64,000 nucleotides of DNA from Flavobacteriales bacterium (GCA_029262875.1 JAJCYO010000115.1:32050-96049), one strand, 5' to 3'; shown: positions 18,386 to 27,846, counted from the stretch's first letter. Notes: generated by a model from the letters alone, not told the origin. Translations and numbers: made by a program.

Positions 18386-18416
18386 CAAATATAAGACTTT
18401 TGAATTTTTTAAACAA
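18386..18416 (-). promoter_or_regulatory. Promoter for aconitase
   Basis: On the minus strand CTTG, a 20-bp spacer, and TATATTTG (18386-18393), close to the Bacteroidota consensus TTTG-N19-21-TAnnTTTG. It is one of the better two-part promoters in the window. Confidence 0.5.
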
Positions 18417-18497
18417 GAATATCGCTCTCTAAATTCTAAAGCAAAACTATAAATGTGTAACAATATGTGTAATTTTAAATCCTATAAATTTTTACTG

Positions 18498-19391
18498 ATG
18501 AAAAAAATATTAATCCTACTTATCTGTTCCACGGTTCTACTTGTTTCTTGTAGTAAGGACAAAGATCCTATTGTAAATCCAACTGCGGTATACATTCCTA
18601 AACTAATTTTTAAATTTAAGTTTGATTCAACCTTGGCTCGATTAGATAATTTTGGTAATCCGGCAACAATACCTGTTGGAAATTCAGCTCAATCACCAAA
18701 ATTTCAAACAATGAGTGCCCATTATATTGAGTTTGCCCCAAACAATTTAACTCAACTTGGTGCAGGAGAAATCGTTTATAAAGGAGCAGAAACTACCGTT
18801 GGTGGTGGAAATGCAGTAGATTTTGATCAAGCAGTAGTTGCTGGCGAAGATGTAACAATATATTCAACGTCATTATCTTCTGTTACCCCTGGAACCTATG
18901 AGTGGCTACGAGTATCTTTGACCTATCAAAATTATGATATAAAGTTTTTATCCTCTGGGGTTCTTTACACAGGAAGGTTAGCTTCCTTTGTCGGGTTTGA
19001 AACTTACATAACCAATTACACCATCAATACGCAATCGGTTTTAGTTTATGATAATAAACCACAAGGTTATTGGGGATTTGAAACTACCATTTTAGGAAAC
19101 CCATTTGTCTTTGAGGGGCAAGCAGCAGGAACAACAGTACCTAATCCAATAGCTGGCACCTCTCCGATTCCACCAGGAAGCTGTGTTGTAACAGGAGATT
19201 TTCCTACTCCATTAACGATTACTGGAAATGAGACCCAAGACATAGTTGTTACGATAAACCTCTCAACCAATAATAGTTTTGAGTGGAGAGATTTAAATGG
19301 CGATGGTTTATATGAACCAAGTGATGGAGTTAACCCAGGTGACACGGTTGTTGATATGGGGTTAAGAGGTTTATACCCAACTTATCAATAA
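18498..19391 (+). CDS. Hypothetical lipoprotein
   Basis: A 297-residue exported protein with a clean lipoprotein signal (KKILILLICSTVLLVSC, cysteine at residue 19), then a Lys/Asp-rich linker. I do not recognise the mature part. It starts with a segment (IFKFKFDSTLARLDNFGNPA) seen in Bacteroidota surface lipoproteins of the MbnP-like type, and ends with a calcium-loop-like DLNGDGLYEPSDG. A MbnP-like (methanobactin/copper-associated) relationship is possible but unproven. The frame is open from 18453; the ATG at 18498 begins the signal. It is a single gene closed by a strong terminator. Confidence 0.75.
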   Translation: MKKILILLICSTVLLVSCSKDKDPIVNPTAVYIPKLIFKFKFDSTLARLDNFGNPATIPVGNSAQSPKFQTMSAHYIEFAPNNLTQLGAGEIVYKGAETTVGGGNAVDFDQAVVAGEDVTIYSTSLSSVTPGTYEWLRVSLTYQNYDIKFLSSGVLYTGRLASFVGFETYITNYTINTQSVLVYDNKPQGYWGFETTILGNPFVFEGQAAGTTVPNPIAGTSPIPPGSCVVTGDFPTPLTITGNETQDIVVTINLSTNNSFEWRDLNGDGLYEPSDGVNPGDTVVDMGLRGLYPTYQ

Positions 19392-19415
19392 ATAAATAGC
19401 ATACCAGATAGATTT

Positions 19416-19447
19416 AAAAATGGCTGCTAAACGCAGCCATTTTTTGT
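19416..19447 (+). terminator. Rho-independent terminator after the lipoprotein gene
   Basis: A 12-bp A/T-extended stem (AAAAATGGCTGC with GCAGCCATTTTT) around a 5-base loop, followed by T residues; 25 bp after the stop codon. Confidence 0.85.
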
Positions 19448-19455
19448 TATTTTTG
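19448..19455 (+). promoter_or_regulatory. -7 promoter box for aspS
   Basis: TATTTTTG on the plus strand, 23 bp before the aspS ATG and immediately after the preceding terminator. No good -33 box, so confidence is modest. Confidence 0.4.
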
Positions 19456-19477
19456 TCCTTCAAATAATCACAATATA

Positions 19478-21223
19478 ATGTACAGAACGCATACCAACGG
19501 AGAGTTAAGAATAGAAAATGTAAACAATGAAGTTACCCTCTGTGGGTGGGTACAAAAATCGAGAGATTTGGGCGCCATGACTTTTGTTGATTTACGCGAT
19601 AGATATGGAATAACACAATTGGTATTTGGTGAAGACCAAAGTGAATTGGCCAAGTCGTTGGGAAGAGAAGATGTGATTCAAGTTTCTGGAAATGTAATTG
19701 AACGGGAAAGTAAAAACACAACTATTCCAACAGGTGAAATCGAAATAACAGTAAACAAATTAACCATTCTAAATAAAAGTAAGGTTCCACCATTTACCAT
19801 TGAAGATGAAACTGATGGTGGCGAGGAATTAAGAATGCAATACCGCTATTTAGACTTGAGAAGAAATCCGCTTCAGAACAATTTGAAGTTAAGGCACCAA
19901 CTCTCTATTGAAATTAGAAAGTACTTGGATAGCATTAATTTCTTTGAAATAGAAACACCTTACTTAATTAAATCTACTCCTGAAGGAGCAAGAGATTTTG
20001 TGGTTCCAAGCAGAATGAATCCTAATCAGTTTTATGCTTTACCACAATCTCCACAAACCTTTAAGCAATTGTTAATGGTCAGTGGTTTTGATAGATATTA
20101 TCAGATAGTGCGGTGTTTTAGAGATGAAGATCTAAGGGCTGATCGACAACCTGAGTTTACGCAGATTGATTGCGAAATGGCTTTTGTTGAGCAAGAAGAT
20201 GTCTTCAACACTTTTGAAGGAATGATGACCTACTTATTCAAAAAAGTAAAAGGAATTGACTTAACAGAATTTCCTCGAATGGATTATGCTACTGCAATCG
20301 AAAAATATGGTTCTGATAAACCAGACATTCGTTTTGGTATGACGTTTAATTACATTAACGAAGAAACTCAAAACAAAGGGTTTAACGTATTTGATCAATC
20401 GGAAGTTGTAATTGCCATTGTAGCAAAAGATTGTTCTACTTACACCCGCAAAGAGTTGGATAAGCTAACAGATTTTGTTAGACGTCCACAGGTTGGAGCT
20501 AAAGGAATGGTTTATGTTAAATGCAATGAAGATGGAACATTCAAATCTTCTGTGGACAAATTTTATTCTCAAGAGGATTTAAAAATATGGGCGAACAAAT
20601 GTGGTGCCGAGGCTGGAGATTTAATTTTAGTCTTGTCTGGGGATAAAGCAGCCACACAAAACCAAATGAATGTTTTACGTTTACATTTAGGTGATGAATT
20701 GGGGTTAAGAAACCCTAATGAATATGCTCCTTTATGGGTTTACGATTTTCCATTATTGGAATGGGATGAAGAAACAAAAAGATACCATGCCATGCATCAT
20801 CCTTTTACTTCTCCAAAACCAGAAGACATGAAATTATTGGATACTGACCCTGGAAATGTAAGAGCCAATGCCTATGATATGGTATTGAATGGTGTTGAAA
20901 TTGGTGGTGGTTCCATTAGGATACATGACAGAGAGGTACAATCTACCATGTTCGATCATTTAGGATTTACAAAAGAAGAAGCCCAGGCACAATTTGGGTT
21001 TCTAATGAATGCTTTTGAATATGGAGCTCCTCCACATGGAGGAATTGCTTTAGGTTTCGACAGACTATGTGCATTGTTTGGAGGACAAGAAACCATCCGA
21101 GACTTTATTGCTTTTCCAAAAAACAATGGTGGCAGAGATGTAATGATCGATTCTCCTTCACCAATTAGCTCAGAGCAATTGGACGAATTAAATATTGATT
21201 TAAAAGTAAAAGAGGAGCTTTAA
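19478..21223 (+). CDS. aspS: Aspartate--tRNA ligase
   Basis: Class II aminoacyl-tRNA synthetase that charges tRNA-Asp. Seen: N-terminal OB-fold anticodon domain ([20 protein letters not shown]), the class II motif 2 ([20 protein letters not shown]), a bacterial GAD insertion (about 300-410) and motif 3 [13 protein letters not shown]. The 581-residue length with the GAD domain is the bacterial form. It is transcribed alone; its stop codon lies inside the stem of the terminator that separates it from the convergent T9SS cargo gene. Confidence 0.97.
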   Translation: MYRTHTNGELRIENVNNEVTLCGWVQKSRDLGAMTFVDLRDRYGITQLVFGEDQSELAKSLGREDVIQVSGNVIERESKNTTIPTGEIEITVNKLTILNKSKVPPFTIEDETDGGEELRMQYRYLDLRRNPLQNNLKLRHQLSIEIRKYLDSINFFEIETPYLIKSTPEGARDFVVPSRMNPNQFYALPQSPQTFKQLLMVSGFDRYYQIVRCFRDEDLRADRQPEFTQIDCEMAFVEQEDVFNTFEGMMTYLFKKVKGIDLTEFPRMDYATAIEKYGSDKPDIRFGMTFNYINEETQNKGFNVFDQSEVVIAIVAKDCSTYTRKELDKLTDFVRRPQVGAKGMVYVKCNEDGTFKSSVDKFYSQEDLKIWANKCGAEAGDLILVLSGDKAATQNQMNVLRLHLGDELGLRNPNEYAPLWVYDFPLLEWDEETKRYHAMHHPFTSPKPEDMKLLDTDPGNVRANAYDMVLNGVEIGGGSIRIHDREVQSTMFDHLGFTKEEAQAQFGFLMNAFEYGAPPHGGIALGFDRLCALFGGQETIRDFIAFPKNNGGRDVMIDSPSPISSEQLDELNIDLKVKEEL

Positions 21224-21236
21224 GCTCCTCTTTCTT
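21209..21236. terminator. Bidirectional terminator between aspS and T9SS cargo gene
   Basis: A perfect 12-bp stem (AAAGAGGAGCTT with AAGCTCCTCTTT) that contains the aspS stop codon, with T-rich and A-rich flanks. It sits between two convergent genes. Confidence 0.75.
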
Positions 21237-22556
21237 TTAGTATTTCACTACTTTTTCTTTCTTTATCAAATTACCACTCTCATCTCGTAATTCAATAAAA
21301 TAGATTCCACTTTGATAAATGGAAAGATCTATTTTAGGATTTGAGGTAGTCATTATTTTTTCACCAATTACATTGTAGATGTGCGCTATAAAGTTTTTAT
21401 CTAACGCTATATTTATAAATCCATTCGTTGGATTAGGATAAATACTGGTTTTATTTGTTATTTCATTGGTTGTAATTCCAACACCTAAACAAAAAGTAAT
21501 TGTTGGAGCAACAGTTCCTAAATTAAAATCGACTTTAATTGGAGTAACAGGGGGCGTTAAGTCACAAAAATCAAAAGAACCAGTCATTGTACCAGTTGTA
21601 TGATTATAAGAAGTATCTTGCACGGTAACACTTCCTGTAGCTCCGCCAGTAACAGCATCATAATTATAGTAACTATCCGCTATGTTAAAATCTCCATCAT
21701 TGTTGAATACGGCATTCGTATTAATAAAATCTGCATTCAATAAACTTTCCCCTAAATTTAATACTGCTCCTACTTGGTTATCAAAGTTCCCAGTATTCCA
21801 CATACTCTCAGTACCGATTAAAGAATCCTGATTTGTAAATGTACCTGTATTCGTAATGTCTACAAAACTTAAATAATTTGTATTGGTAAAGGTTCCTGTA
21901 TTGGTATATTGATCAAAATTAATGATACCATTATTTGTAAAGGTTCCTGTATTTGTACAGCTATCTGCCCTTAATATTGAATTTACATCATTGAGCATCG
22001 TTCCTGCATTAACCATACTATCTACAACAGTTACTAAACCAAATACATTACCATAATTATTCCAAATGTTATCGTTAAAAAAAGCCATCACATTAATTTG
22101 TCCATTATTATTAATGGTTCCATTGTTATATAAACTATCCACTCCTTGAATAGTTCCTGTGCCTGAATTATTGGCAGTAATAAAATTGGCAAATACTTTA
22201 ACAGTAAATGTACCTGTATTAGCATAAGAACCATCACTCAACAACAGTGTATTGATTGTTGTTGTACCATTATTTGTTAATGAGGCATTTATTCCATTCA
22301 CCCAAACACTTCTATTGGTTGCATCCTGAATTAAACTACCAGAGGCATTCACCGTTATTGAGCCAACTGTATATGCAAAATCAGTATTTAAAATAACATC
22401 ATTATTAATAATTACAATATCTCCAGGAATAGGTACTCCCATTGGCGACCATGTTGTTGGTGTTGTCCAATTGCCATTTTGAGTAGAGGTATAAGTGATG
22501 GCCTGCATACTAAATGATACAAAAACAAGTAAAGACAAAATGTAAAGTTTTTTCAT
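21237..22556 (-). CDS. Secreted repeat protein with type IX sorting tail
   Basis: A 439-residue exported protein. Seen: signal peptide (KKLYILSLLVFVSFSMQA), a long beta-helix-like region (about 30-330) built from short imperfect repeats around NTGTFTN and NNGTINN, and a type A T9SS C-terminal sorting domain from about residue 365 (SIYPNPTNGFINIALD, then GIYFIELRDESGNLIKKEK). The tail predicts export across the outer membrane by T9SS and attachment to or release from the surface. The Asn/Thr/Gly repeats suggest an adhesin-like surface protein; no ligand can be named. No promoter was recognised; the gene follows a 160-bp gap from the U32 gene. Confidence 0.88.
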   Translation of the reverse strand: MKKLYILSLLVFVSFSMQAITYTSTQNGNWTTPTTWSPMGVPIPGDIVIINNDVILNTDFAYTVGSITVNASGSLIQDATNRSVWVNGINASLTNNGTTTINTLLLSDGSYANTGTFTVKVFANFITANNSGTGTIQGVDSLYNNGTINNNGQINVMAFFNDNIWNNYGNVFGLVTVVDSMVNAGTMLNDVNSILRADSCTNTGTFTNNGIINFDQYTNTGTFTNTNYLSFVDITNTGTFTNQDSLIGTESMWNTGNFDNQVGAVLNLGESLLNADFINTNAVFNNDGDFNIADSYYNYDAVTGGATGSVTVQDTSYNHTTGTMTGSFDFCDLTPPVTPIKVDFNLGTVAPTITFCLGVGITTNEITNKTSIYPNPTNGFINIALDKNFIAHIYNVIGEKIMTTSNPKIDLSIYQSGIYFIELRDESGNLIKKEKVVKY

Positions 22557-22694
22557 AATTTTTAAATTTTTGTGATAAAATGATTAGCGAAAATACAAAA
22601 TACTGGTAGTCAGCAGTTATGATTTAACTCATAAGTTTTCTAAAGATTTAGCTTCCTAAAATCCACAACGGCTCTTTTTAAGGTAAAAATCTAG

Positions 22695-22702
22695 TAGTTT
22701 TG
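22695..22702 (+). promoter_or_regulatory. -7 promoter box for U32 operon
   Basis: TAGTTTTG on the plus strand matches TAnnTTTG, 13 bp before the ATG at 22716 and 19 bp before the one at 22722. This spacing makes the second ATG the likelier start. Confidence 0.45.
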
Positions 22703-22715
22703 CGGCTTATCAAGA

Positions 22716-23981
22716 ATGATTATGAATAAAGATATTGAAATAATGGCTCCTGCAGGATCTTTTGATTCGTTAATGGCAGCAATTCAGGGAGGAGCAGATT
22801 CCATTTATTTTGGAATTGAGCAGTTAAACATGAGAGCTAGAGCTGCTAATAACTTTGTTTTTGATGACTTAGAAAAAATTGCATCAACTTGCAATAAGGA
22901 CAACGTTAGAAGTTACTTGACTTTAAATACCATTATTTACGATCATGATTTGTCTTTGATGAAACGGATTGTAGATAAGGCAAAAGAAGCTGGGATTACA
23001 GCTGTAATAGCATCTGACCAAGCAGTCATCAATTATGCTAACTCCATAGGTCTTGAAGTGCACATTTCAACACAGACGAATGTTACCAATTTAGAGACCA
23101 TTAAATTTTTCTCTCATTTTGCTGATGTTATGGTATTAGCAAGAGAATTGAGTTTAAAACAAGTAAAAGACATTACTGATGGAATCATTAAAGACGATGT
23201 AAGAGGTCCTTCTGGAGAATTAGTTGAAATAGAAATTTTTGCTCATGGAGCACTTTGTATGGCTGTTTCAGGGAAATGTTACCTCAGTCTTCATACTAAT
23301 AACTCATCAGCAAATAGAGGGGCTTGCGTTCAAAATTGCAGAAGAACATATGAAGTAAAAGATGAAGATGGCAATGAACTAAAGATTGATAACGAGTACA
23401 TCATGTCACCAAAAGATTTATGCACAATAGGGTTTATTGATGACATTATAAGCTCCGGTGTAAAAGTTTTAAAAATAGAAGGAAGAGGAAGGGCTCCTGA
23501 ATATGTTAAAACTGTTACTCAATGTTACAGAGAAGCGGCCAATGCTTACATAGAAGGCACCTATACTAAAGAAAAAATTGCAGAATGGGACAAACAATTG
23601 GCTACCGTTTATAATAGAGGTTTTTGGGATGGTTATTACTTAGGTCAAGAGTTGGGCGAATGGTCTGATGTTCATGGTTCAAAAGCAACTACTCGAAAAA
23701 AATACATTGGTAAAGGAGTGCACTATTATCCTAAAGCCGGAATTGCTGAATTCAAATTAGAGACACATTCATTAAAAATTGGAGATAAGATATTGGTTAC
23801 TGGTCCTACCACAGGGGTTGTAGAAGCTGAAATTAAAGAATTGATGGTAGAAGAAGTAATGTACGATGAAATCAAAAAAGGGGTGAATTTTACAACTCCA
23901 TTAAATACCGTTATCAGAAATTCTGACAAATTATACGTTGTTGAAGAGTTAGCCGCATCTCAAATTGGTGTCCAACGATAA
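22716..23981 (+). CDS. Peptidase U32 family protein (TrhP/RlhA-like)
   Basis: A 421-residue member of the U32 family. Despite the name, characterised relatives (TrhP/YegQ, RlhA) hydroxylate uridine in tRNA or cytidine in 23S rRNA and depend on iron-sulfur chemistry, so an RNA-modifying role is more likely than proteolysis. Seen: N-terminal TIM-barrel start IMAPAGSFDSLMAAI, the U32 signature EIFAHGALCMAVSGKCYLS, and clustered cysteines (SGKC, GACVQNC) that would bind a cluster. Two ATGs 6 bp apart are possible starts (22716 or 22722). A ferredoxin gene follows after 13 bp, consistent with electron supply to this enzyme. Confidence 0.88.
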   Translation: MIMNKDIEIMAPAGSFDSLMAAIQGGADSIYFGIEQLNMRARAANNFVFDDLEKIASTCNKDNVRSYLTLNTIIYDHDLSLMKRIVDKAKEAGITAVIASDQAVINYANSIGLEVHISTQTNVTNLETIKFFSHFADVMVLARELSLKQVKDITDGIIKDDVRGPSGELVEIEIFAHGALCMAVSGKCYLSLHTNNSSANRGACVQNCRRTYEVKDEDGNELKIDNEYIMSPKDLCTIGFIDDIISSGVKVLKIEGRGRAPEYVKTVTQCYREAANAYIEGTYTKEKIAEWDKQLATVYNRGFWDGYYLGQELGEWSDVHGSKATTRKKYIGKGVHYYPKAGIAEFKLETHSLKIGDKILVTGPTTGVVEAEIKELMVEEVMYDEIKKGVNFTTPLNTVIRNSDKLYVVEELAASQIGVQR

Positions 23982-23994
23982 AACACAGCATTAG

Positions 23995-24225
23995 ATGATT
24001 CGTATATCCCATCAACGAGAGAAATGTATTGGCTGTAACTATTGTGTAGAATTGGCCTATGAAAGATGGCGAATGTCTAAAAAAGATGGAAAGGTTACTC
24101 TGATTGATGGTAAGAATAAAAAAGGGTTTTATACAGCATTAGCGGGAGATGATGAATACGAAGCAAATGTAAGTGCTGCCAAAGTATGTCCTGTTAAAAT
24201 AATTCGCGTAGAAAAAGTAAAATAG
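23995..24225 (+). CDS. [4Fe-4S] ferredoxin
   Basis: A 76-residue small iron-sulfur electron carrier. Seen: CIGCNYC (Cys11, Cys14, Cys17) and a remote cysteine in KVCPVKI (Cys65), enough for a single [4Fe-4S] cluster. The segment between (ELAYERWRMSKKDGKVTLID) replaces a second cluster motif. It follows the U32 gene by 13 bp with no terminator between, so it is probably the electron donor for that enzyme. Confidence 0.9.
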   Translation: MIRISHQREKCIGCNYCVELAYERWRMSKKDGKVTLIDGKNKKGFYTALAGDDEYEANVSAAKVCPVKIIRVEKVK

Positions 24226-24368
24226 AACTGCATTTTTAACTTTCTTTAAAATTTAATATTGCTTCTAAAGCAGGTTTTAATCTATTATTCCATAATTCTT
24301 GAAATACCCTTTTTTAAAAGGAAAATTCTAAGCAAATACTTACCTTTACGACAATCAAAGGCAAAAAA

Positions 24369-25328
24369 ATGACGGATAGGGTATTGGTAATTGGATCTTC
24401 AGGTCAAATTGGGACTGAATTAGTTGAAGAGTTAAGGAACTTATATGGTGATGATAATGTGGTAGCCTCAGATATAAGAGAGCCGCAAATTGAACAAACA
24501 GGTCCTTTTGAAATACTTGATATTTTAAACAAGGTTCAACTCCTCGAAATAGTCGAAAAATATAACATCAAAGAAGTGTATTTATTGGCCGCATTGTTAT
24601 CTGCTACGGCTGAAAAAAATCCTGCTTTTGGCTGGGATCTGAATATGAATAGCTTGTTTAATGTTCTCGAATTAGCCAAAGATGGAATTATCAATAAAAT
24701 ATTTTGGCCCAGTTCCATTGCTGTATTCGGAACAACAACTCCAAAAGAAAATACACCACAATATACGGTTATGGAACCAAGCACCGTTTACGGAATTAGT
24801 AAGCAAGCTGGGGAAAGGTGGTGTGAGTATTACCATAAGCAGTATGGTGTAGATGTTAGAAGTATTCGTTACCCTGGATTAATTGGTTATAAATCCAAAC
24901 CTGGAGGAGGAACTACTGATTATGCTGTAGATATTTTTCATCAAGCAATTCTATCTAAAAGATATGACTGTTTTCTATCCGAAGAAACTACTTTACCTAT
25001 GATGTATATGTCCGATGCCATAAAAGCGACATTAAATATTATGAGAGCAGACAGTTCGGCTATTAAAATAAGATCAAGCTATAATATAGCTGGGATGAGT
25101 TTTTCTCCAAAAGAAATGGCAGAAGAGCTGAAAAATTCCATTCCTGAATTTGAAATATCATATTCTCCCGATTACAGGCAAAAAATTGCAGATTCTTGGC
25201 CTCAATCTATAGATGACACTCACGCCAGAAAAGACTGGGGCTGGTCTCCAGATTTCAACTTACCTAAATTAACCACAACCATGCTGGAAAATTTGGAACA
25301 ATTATTATCAGAGAAAAATAATGTATAA
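24369..25328 (+). CDS. tdh: L-threonine 3-dehydrogenase, SDR type
   Basis: NAD-dependent oxidation of L-threonine to 2-amino-3-ketobutyrate, feeding glycine and acetyl-CoA formation. Seen: nucleotide loop GSSGQIG (9-15), catalytic Tyr141 and Lys145 (YGISK) and the extended-SDR segments IFWPSSIAVFG, VRSIRYPGLIGYKS and GGGTTDYAVDIFH, which are characteristic of the epimerase-like threonine dehydrogenase found in Bacteroidota and eukaryotes. It is 319 residues and unrelated to the zinc-dependent Tdh of enterobacteria. It appears to be transcribed alone; a near-consensus TACCTTTA lies about 28 bp upstream. Confidence 0.88.
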   Translation: MTDRVLVIGSSGQIGTELVEELRNLYGDDNVVASDIREPQIEQTGPFEILDILNKVQLLEIVEKYNIKEVYLLAALLSATAEKNPAFGWDLNMNSLFNVLELAKDGIINKIFWPSSIAVFGTTTPKENTPQYTVMEPSTVYGISKQAGERWCEYYHKQYGVDVRSIRYPGLIGYKSKPGGGTTDYAVDIFHQAILSKRYDCFLSEETTLPMMYMSDAIKATLNIMRADSSAIKIRSSYNIAGMSFSPKEMAEELKNSIPEFEISYSPDYRQKIADSWPQSIDDTHARKDWGWSPDFNLPKLTTTMLENLEQLLSEKNNV

Positions 25329-25438
25329 AAGCTGTAACTTTTTTATACTTGACACCGTAATAAAGAAGAAATGCGTCTGTTAATCGTGAAAAAAGCAGAT
25401 TTAATCTAAAAATTAAAAAAGAAATACCAATATTTACA

Positions 25439-25446
25439 TATATTTG
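25439..25446 (+). promoter_or_regulatory. -7 promoter box for the YwqK gene
   Basis: TATATTTG on the plus strand. It covers the first in-frame codon (TTG at 25444), showing that the translation start must lie downstream, at 25456 or 25465. Confidence 0.5.
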
Positions 25447-25455
25447 AAAAAAGGC

Positions 25456-26260
25456 ATGAGCAGAATGAAAAAAATATTATACATATTTATTCCGATTTTT
25501 ATTTGCAGCATAAGTGTTGCCCAAAGTGTCCCTACTTTCTTAGTTATTGAAGGAGATACCATCAATGTTGTAGATGAGAATAATCTAAAGCAAGGGTTTT
25601 GGAAAATTTTTGGTAGAATGAGAAAAGTACCAGGATATCAACCGGATCAGGTCATTGAACAAGGAAAATACGCTAACAGTAGAAAACAAGGTTTATGGAC
25701 AAAGTTTTTTGCTAACGGTAAAACCAAGAGTGAGATAGAGTACAAGAACAGTAGACCTAATGGTGCATATAGAACTTATTACGAAAATGGAGAATTAGAG
25801 GAGGAGGGAAACTGGAAAAAGAGATGGAAAGCAAATTTATCGTAATGAAGACGGTGTGATTATTATTGATGCGGACATAAAGAATGGTAAAGAGGAGAAG
25901 GTAACCGAATATTATGATGACGGATCTTTAAAAGCTGAAAAAAGCTATATTGATGGTAAATTAGATGTTGCCAATACTAAAGTTTATGCTTCTAAGACTC
26001 CTATTAAAGACAAAGGTCCTGAAGGTGTTGTTGAAATTGTAAAGGTTGATAAAACAGAAAAATCCAATAGTGGTAACTTCAATGGTGATGGACAACACAA
26101 AATGTATAATGCTAACAAGCAAATATCTAAAGATGGATTTTTTAAGAAATATCGATTAATAGATGGTTTACTGTACCAATACAACGGAAATGGTATACTA
26201 ACCAGAATAAAGAAATATAAAGAAGGAAGATACATAGGTGATGCACCTCTTCCTAAATAA
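25456..26260 (+). pseudogene. Frameshifted YwqK-family (MORN-like repeat) protein
   Basis: Exported YwqK/MORN-like repeat protein split by a single-base frameshift. The first frame (to 25845) has a signal peptide (KKILYIFIPIFICSISVAQ) and repeats such as YANSRKQGLWTKFFANGKTK and GAYRTYYENGELEEEGNW, then runs into a stop. In the +1 frame, starting in the run of five A at 25816-25820, the protein reads on as WKRDGKQIYRNEDG and continues with repeats (EYYDDGSLKAEKSYIDGK) to 26260. Removing one A restores about 267 residues with unbroken repeat register. It may be a true pseudogene, a sequencing error in the homopolymer, or (less likely) a phase-variable or +1-frameshifted gene. Confidence 0.75.
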
Positions 26261-26277
26261 CAAAAAGTATAAAACAT

Positions 26278-26312
26278 AAAAAAACCCAGCAAGAATTCTT
26301 GCTGGGTTTTTT
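26278..26312 (+). terminator. Rho-independent terminator after the YwqK gene
   Basis: A 13-bp perfect stem (AAAACCCAGCAAG with CTTGCTGGGTTTT) with a 4-base loop and T tract. It is 20 bp after the stop codon. Confidence 0.9.
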
Positions 26313-26364
26313 ATTTCTTTTTAATTAATAAAGTATTTTTACATGAATATAAATACAACATTTA

Positions 26365-27846
26365 ATGCCTGAAGCAAATTCATTACACATCTACAATAGC
26401 CTAACAAGAAAGAAAGAGCTTTTTACACCTCTTAACCCTCCGTTTGTTGGTTTGTATGTGTGTGGCCCTACCGTATACAGTGATGTCCACTTAGGCAATG
26501 TAAGGTCATTTTTAACTTTTGATGTTGTTTACCGATACCTGACCTTTTTAGGTTATAATGTAAGGTATGTAAGAAATATAACTGATGTTGGACATCTGTT
26601 GGATGACAATGACGAAGGGGAGGATAAGATAGAAAAACGTGCTCGATTGGAAAAAATTGAGCCAATGGAAATTGTTCAAAAATATACCAATGGATTTCAT
26701 TCAACTGTTAATCAGTTTAACTTAATCCCTCCAAGTATTGAGCCTACAGCAACGGGGCACATCGTTGAACAAATTGAAATGGTTCAACGAATTCTGAAAA
26801 ATGGACTTGCCTACGAAATAAATGGATCGGTTTACTTTGATGTGAAAAAATATGCAGAGGAACACAATTATGGAGAATTATCGGGAAGAAAACTTGATGA
26901 GCTTTTAGAACAAACCAGAGAAGAGCTAGAGGGAGGAGATGAAAAAAGATTTTTTGCAGATTTCGCCATATGGAAAAAAGCCTCTGACGATACCATTATG
27001 AAATGGGATTCTCCATGGGGAACTGGTGTTCCAGGTTGGCATTTAGAATGTTCTGTTATGAGCACAAAATATTTGGGTCAAGAATTTGACATCCATGGTG
27101 GTGGGATGGATTTAAAATTCCCTCATCATGAATGTGAAATAGCTCAATCTGTTGGTGCGGATGGAATAACTCCTGTAAAGTATTGGATGCATGGAAATAT
27201 GCTAACGGTGAATGGAACCAAGATGAGTAAATCATTAGGCAACTCTTTTTTACCTGAAGAACTAATTGCTGGAGACCACCCCCTATTAGAGAAAGGTTAT
27301 TCTCCAATGGTCGTAAGATTTTTCTTTTTACAAGCCAATTATAAAAGTACAGTGGATTTTTCCAATGAAGCACTTCAAGCAGCCGAAAAAGGATTAAAAC
27401 GATTAATGGAAGCAATTGACACCTTAAAAAAGTTGGCACCCACTGATAAATCAAGTATCCAAATAGATGCTTTAATAGAAAAGTCTAATGACAGTATGAA
27501 TGATGATTTCAATACGCCCATGACCATTGCTCATTTATTTGATGGTGTTAAAATGATCAATTCAGTAAATGATGGTAATGATTCTATAAACACATCAGAC
27601 TTAGAAAGGCTTCAAAACCATTACAATACATTTGTTTTCGATATTTTAGGCTTGCAGTCTGAAAATTCTGAATCTTCTAACGATGACCTTTCTGGCGAAT
27701 TAATGGAACTTATTATCAACCTTAGAAATCAATCAAAAGAAAATAAAGATTGGGGAACTGCTGATTTAATTCGAGATGAATTAAAGAAATTAAAAATTTC
27801 AATTAAAGATAGTAAAGATACATCAACGTGGAATTATGAAGAATAA
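26365..27846 (+). CDS. cysS: Cysteine--tRNA ligase
   Basis: Class I aminoacyl-tRNA synthetase for cysteine, 493 residues. Seen: zinc ligand Cys33 in YVCGPTVYSD, the HIGH-type motif HLGN (42-45), further zinc ligands in WHLECS and HHECE, and the KMSKS loop at 286-290. A helical anticodon-binding tail follows. Its last 11 bp overlap the M28 peptidase gene, so the two are cotranslated. Confidence 0.97.
   Translation: MPEANSLHIYNSLTRKKELFTPLNPPFVGLYVCGPTVYSDVHLGNVRSFLTFDVVYRYLTFLGYNVRYVRNITDVGHLLDDNDEGEDKIEKRARLEKIEPMEIVQKYTNGFHSTVNQFNLIPPSIEPTATGHIVEQIEMVQRILKNGLAYEINGSVYFDVKKYAEEHNYGELSGRKLDELLEQTREELEGGDEKRFFADFAIWKKASDDTIMKWDSPWGTGVPGWHLECSVMSTKYLGQEFDIHGGGMDLKFPHHECEIAQSVGADGITPVKYWMHGNMLTVNGTKMSKSLGNSFLPEELIAGDHPLLEKGYSPMVVRFFFLQANYKSTVDFSNEALQAAEKGLKRLMEAIDTLKKLAPTDKSSIQIDALIEKSNDSMNDDFNTPMTIAHLFDGVKMINSVNDGNDSINTSDLERLQNHYNTFVFDILGLQSENSESSNDDLSGELMELIINLRNQSKENKDWGTADLIRDELKKLKISIKDSKDTSTWNYEE

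Noticed and set aside
18225..18416. 63-codon minus-strand open frame before aconitase (SKLGYPNRDSVALAREI and CEYYRYCLGSQAC segments)
   Set aside because: It needs a TTG start that lies within the best aconitase promoter, has no ribosome site and no recognisable family. Kept as a feature of the aconitase leader only.
25355..25375. TTGACA followed by TAATAAAG, resembling a sigma-70 enterobacterial -35/-10
   Set aside because: Bacteroidota do not use that consensus; spacing is also wrong, and a TATATTTG box lies nearer the gene.
25856..26260. Independent second YwqK gene starting at 25856
   Set aside because: Lacks a signal peptide and continues the repeat register of the upstream frame; better read as one frameshifted gene.
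26984..27454. Antisense frames inside cysS
   Set aside because: Opposite-strand shadows of cysS with low-complexity, cysteine/histidine-rich translations; no start signals.
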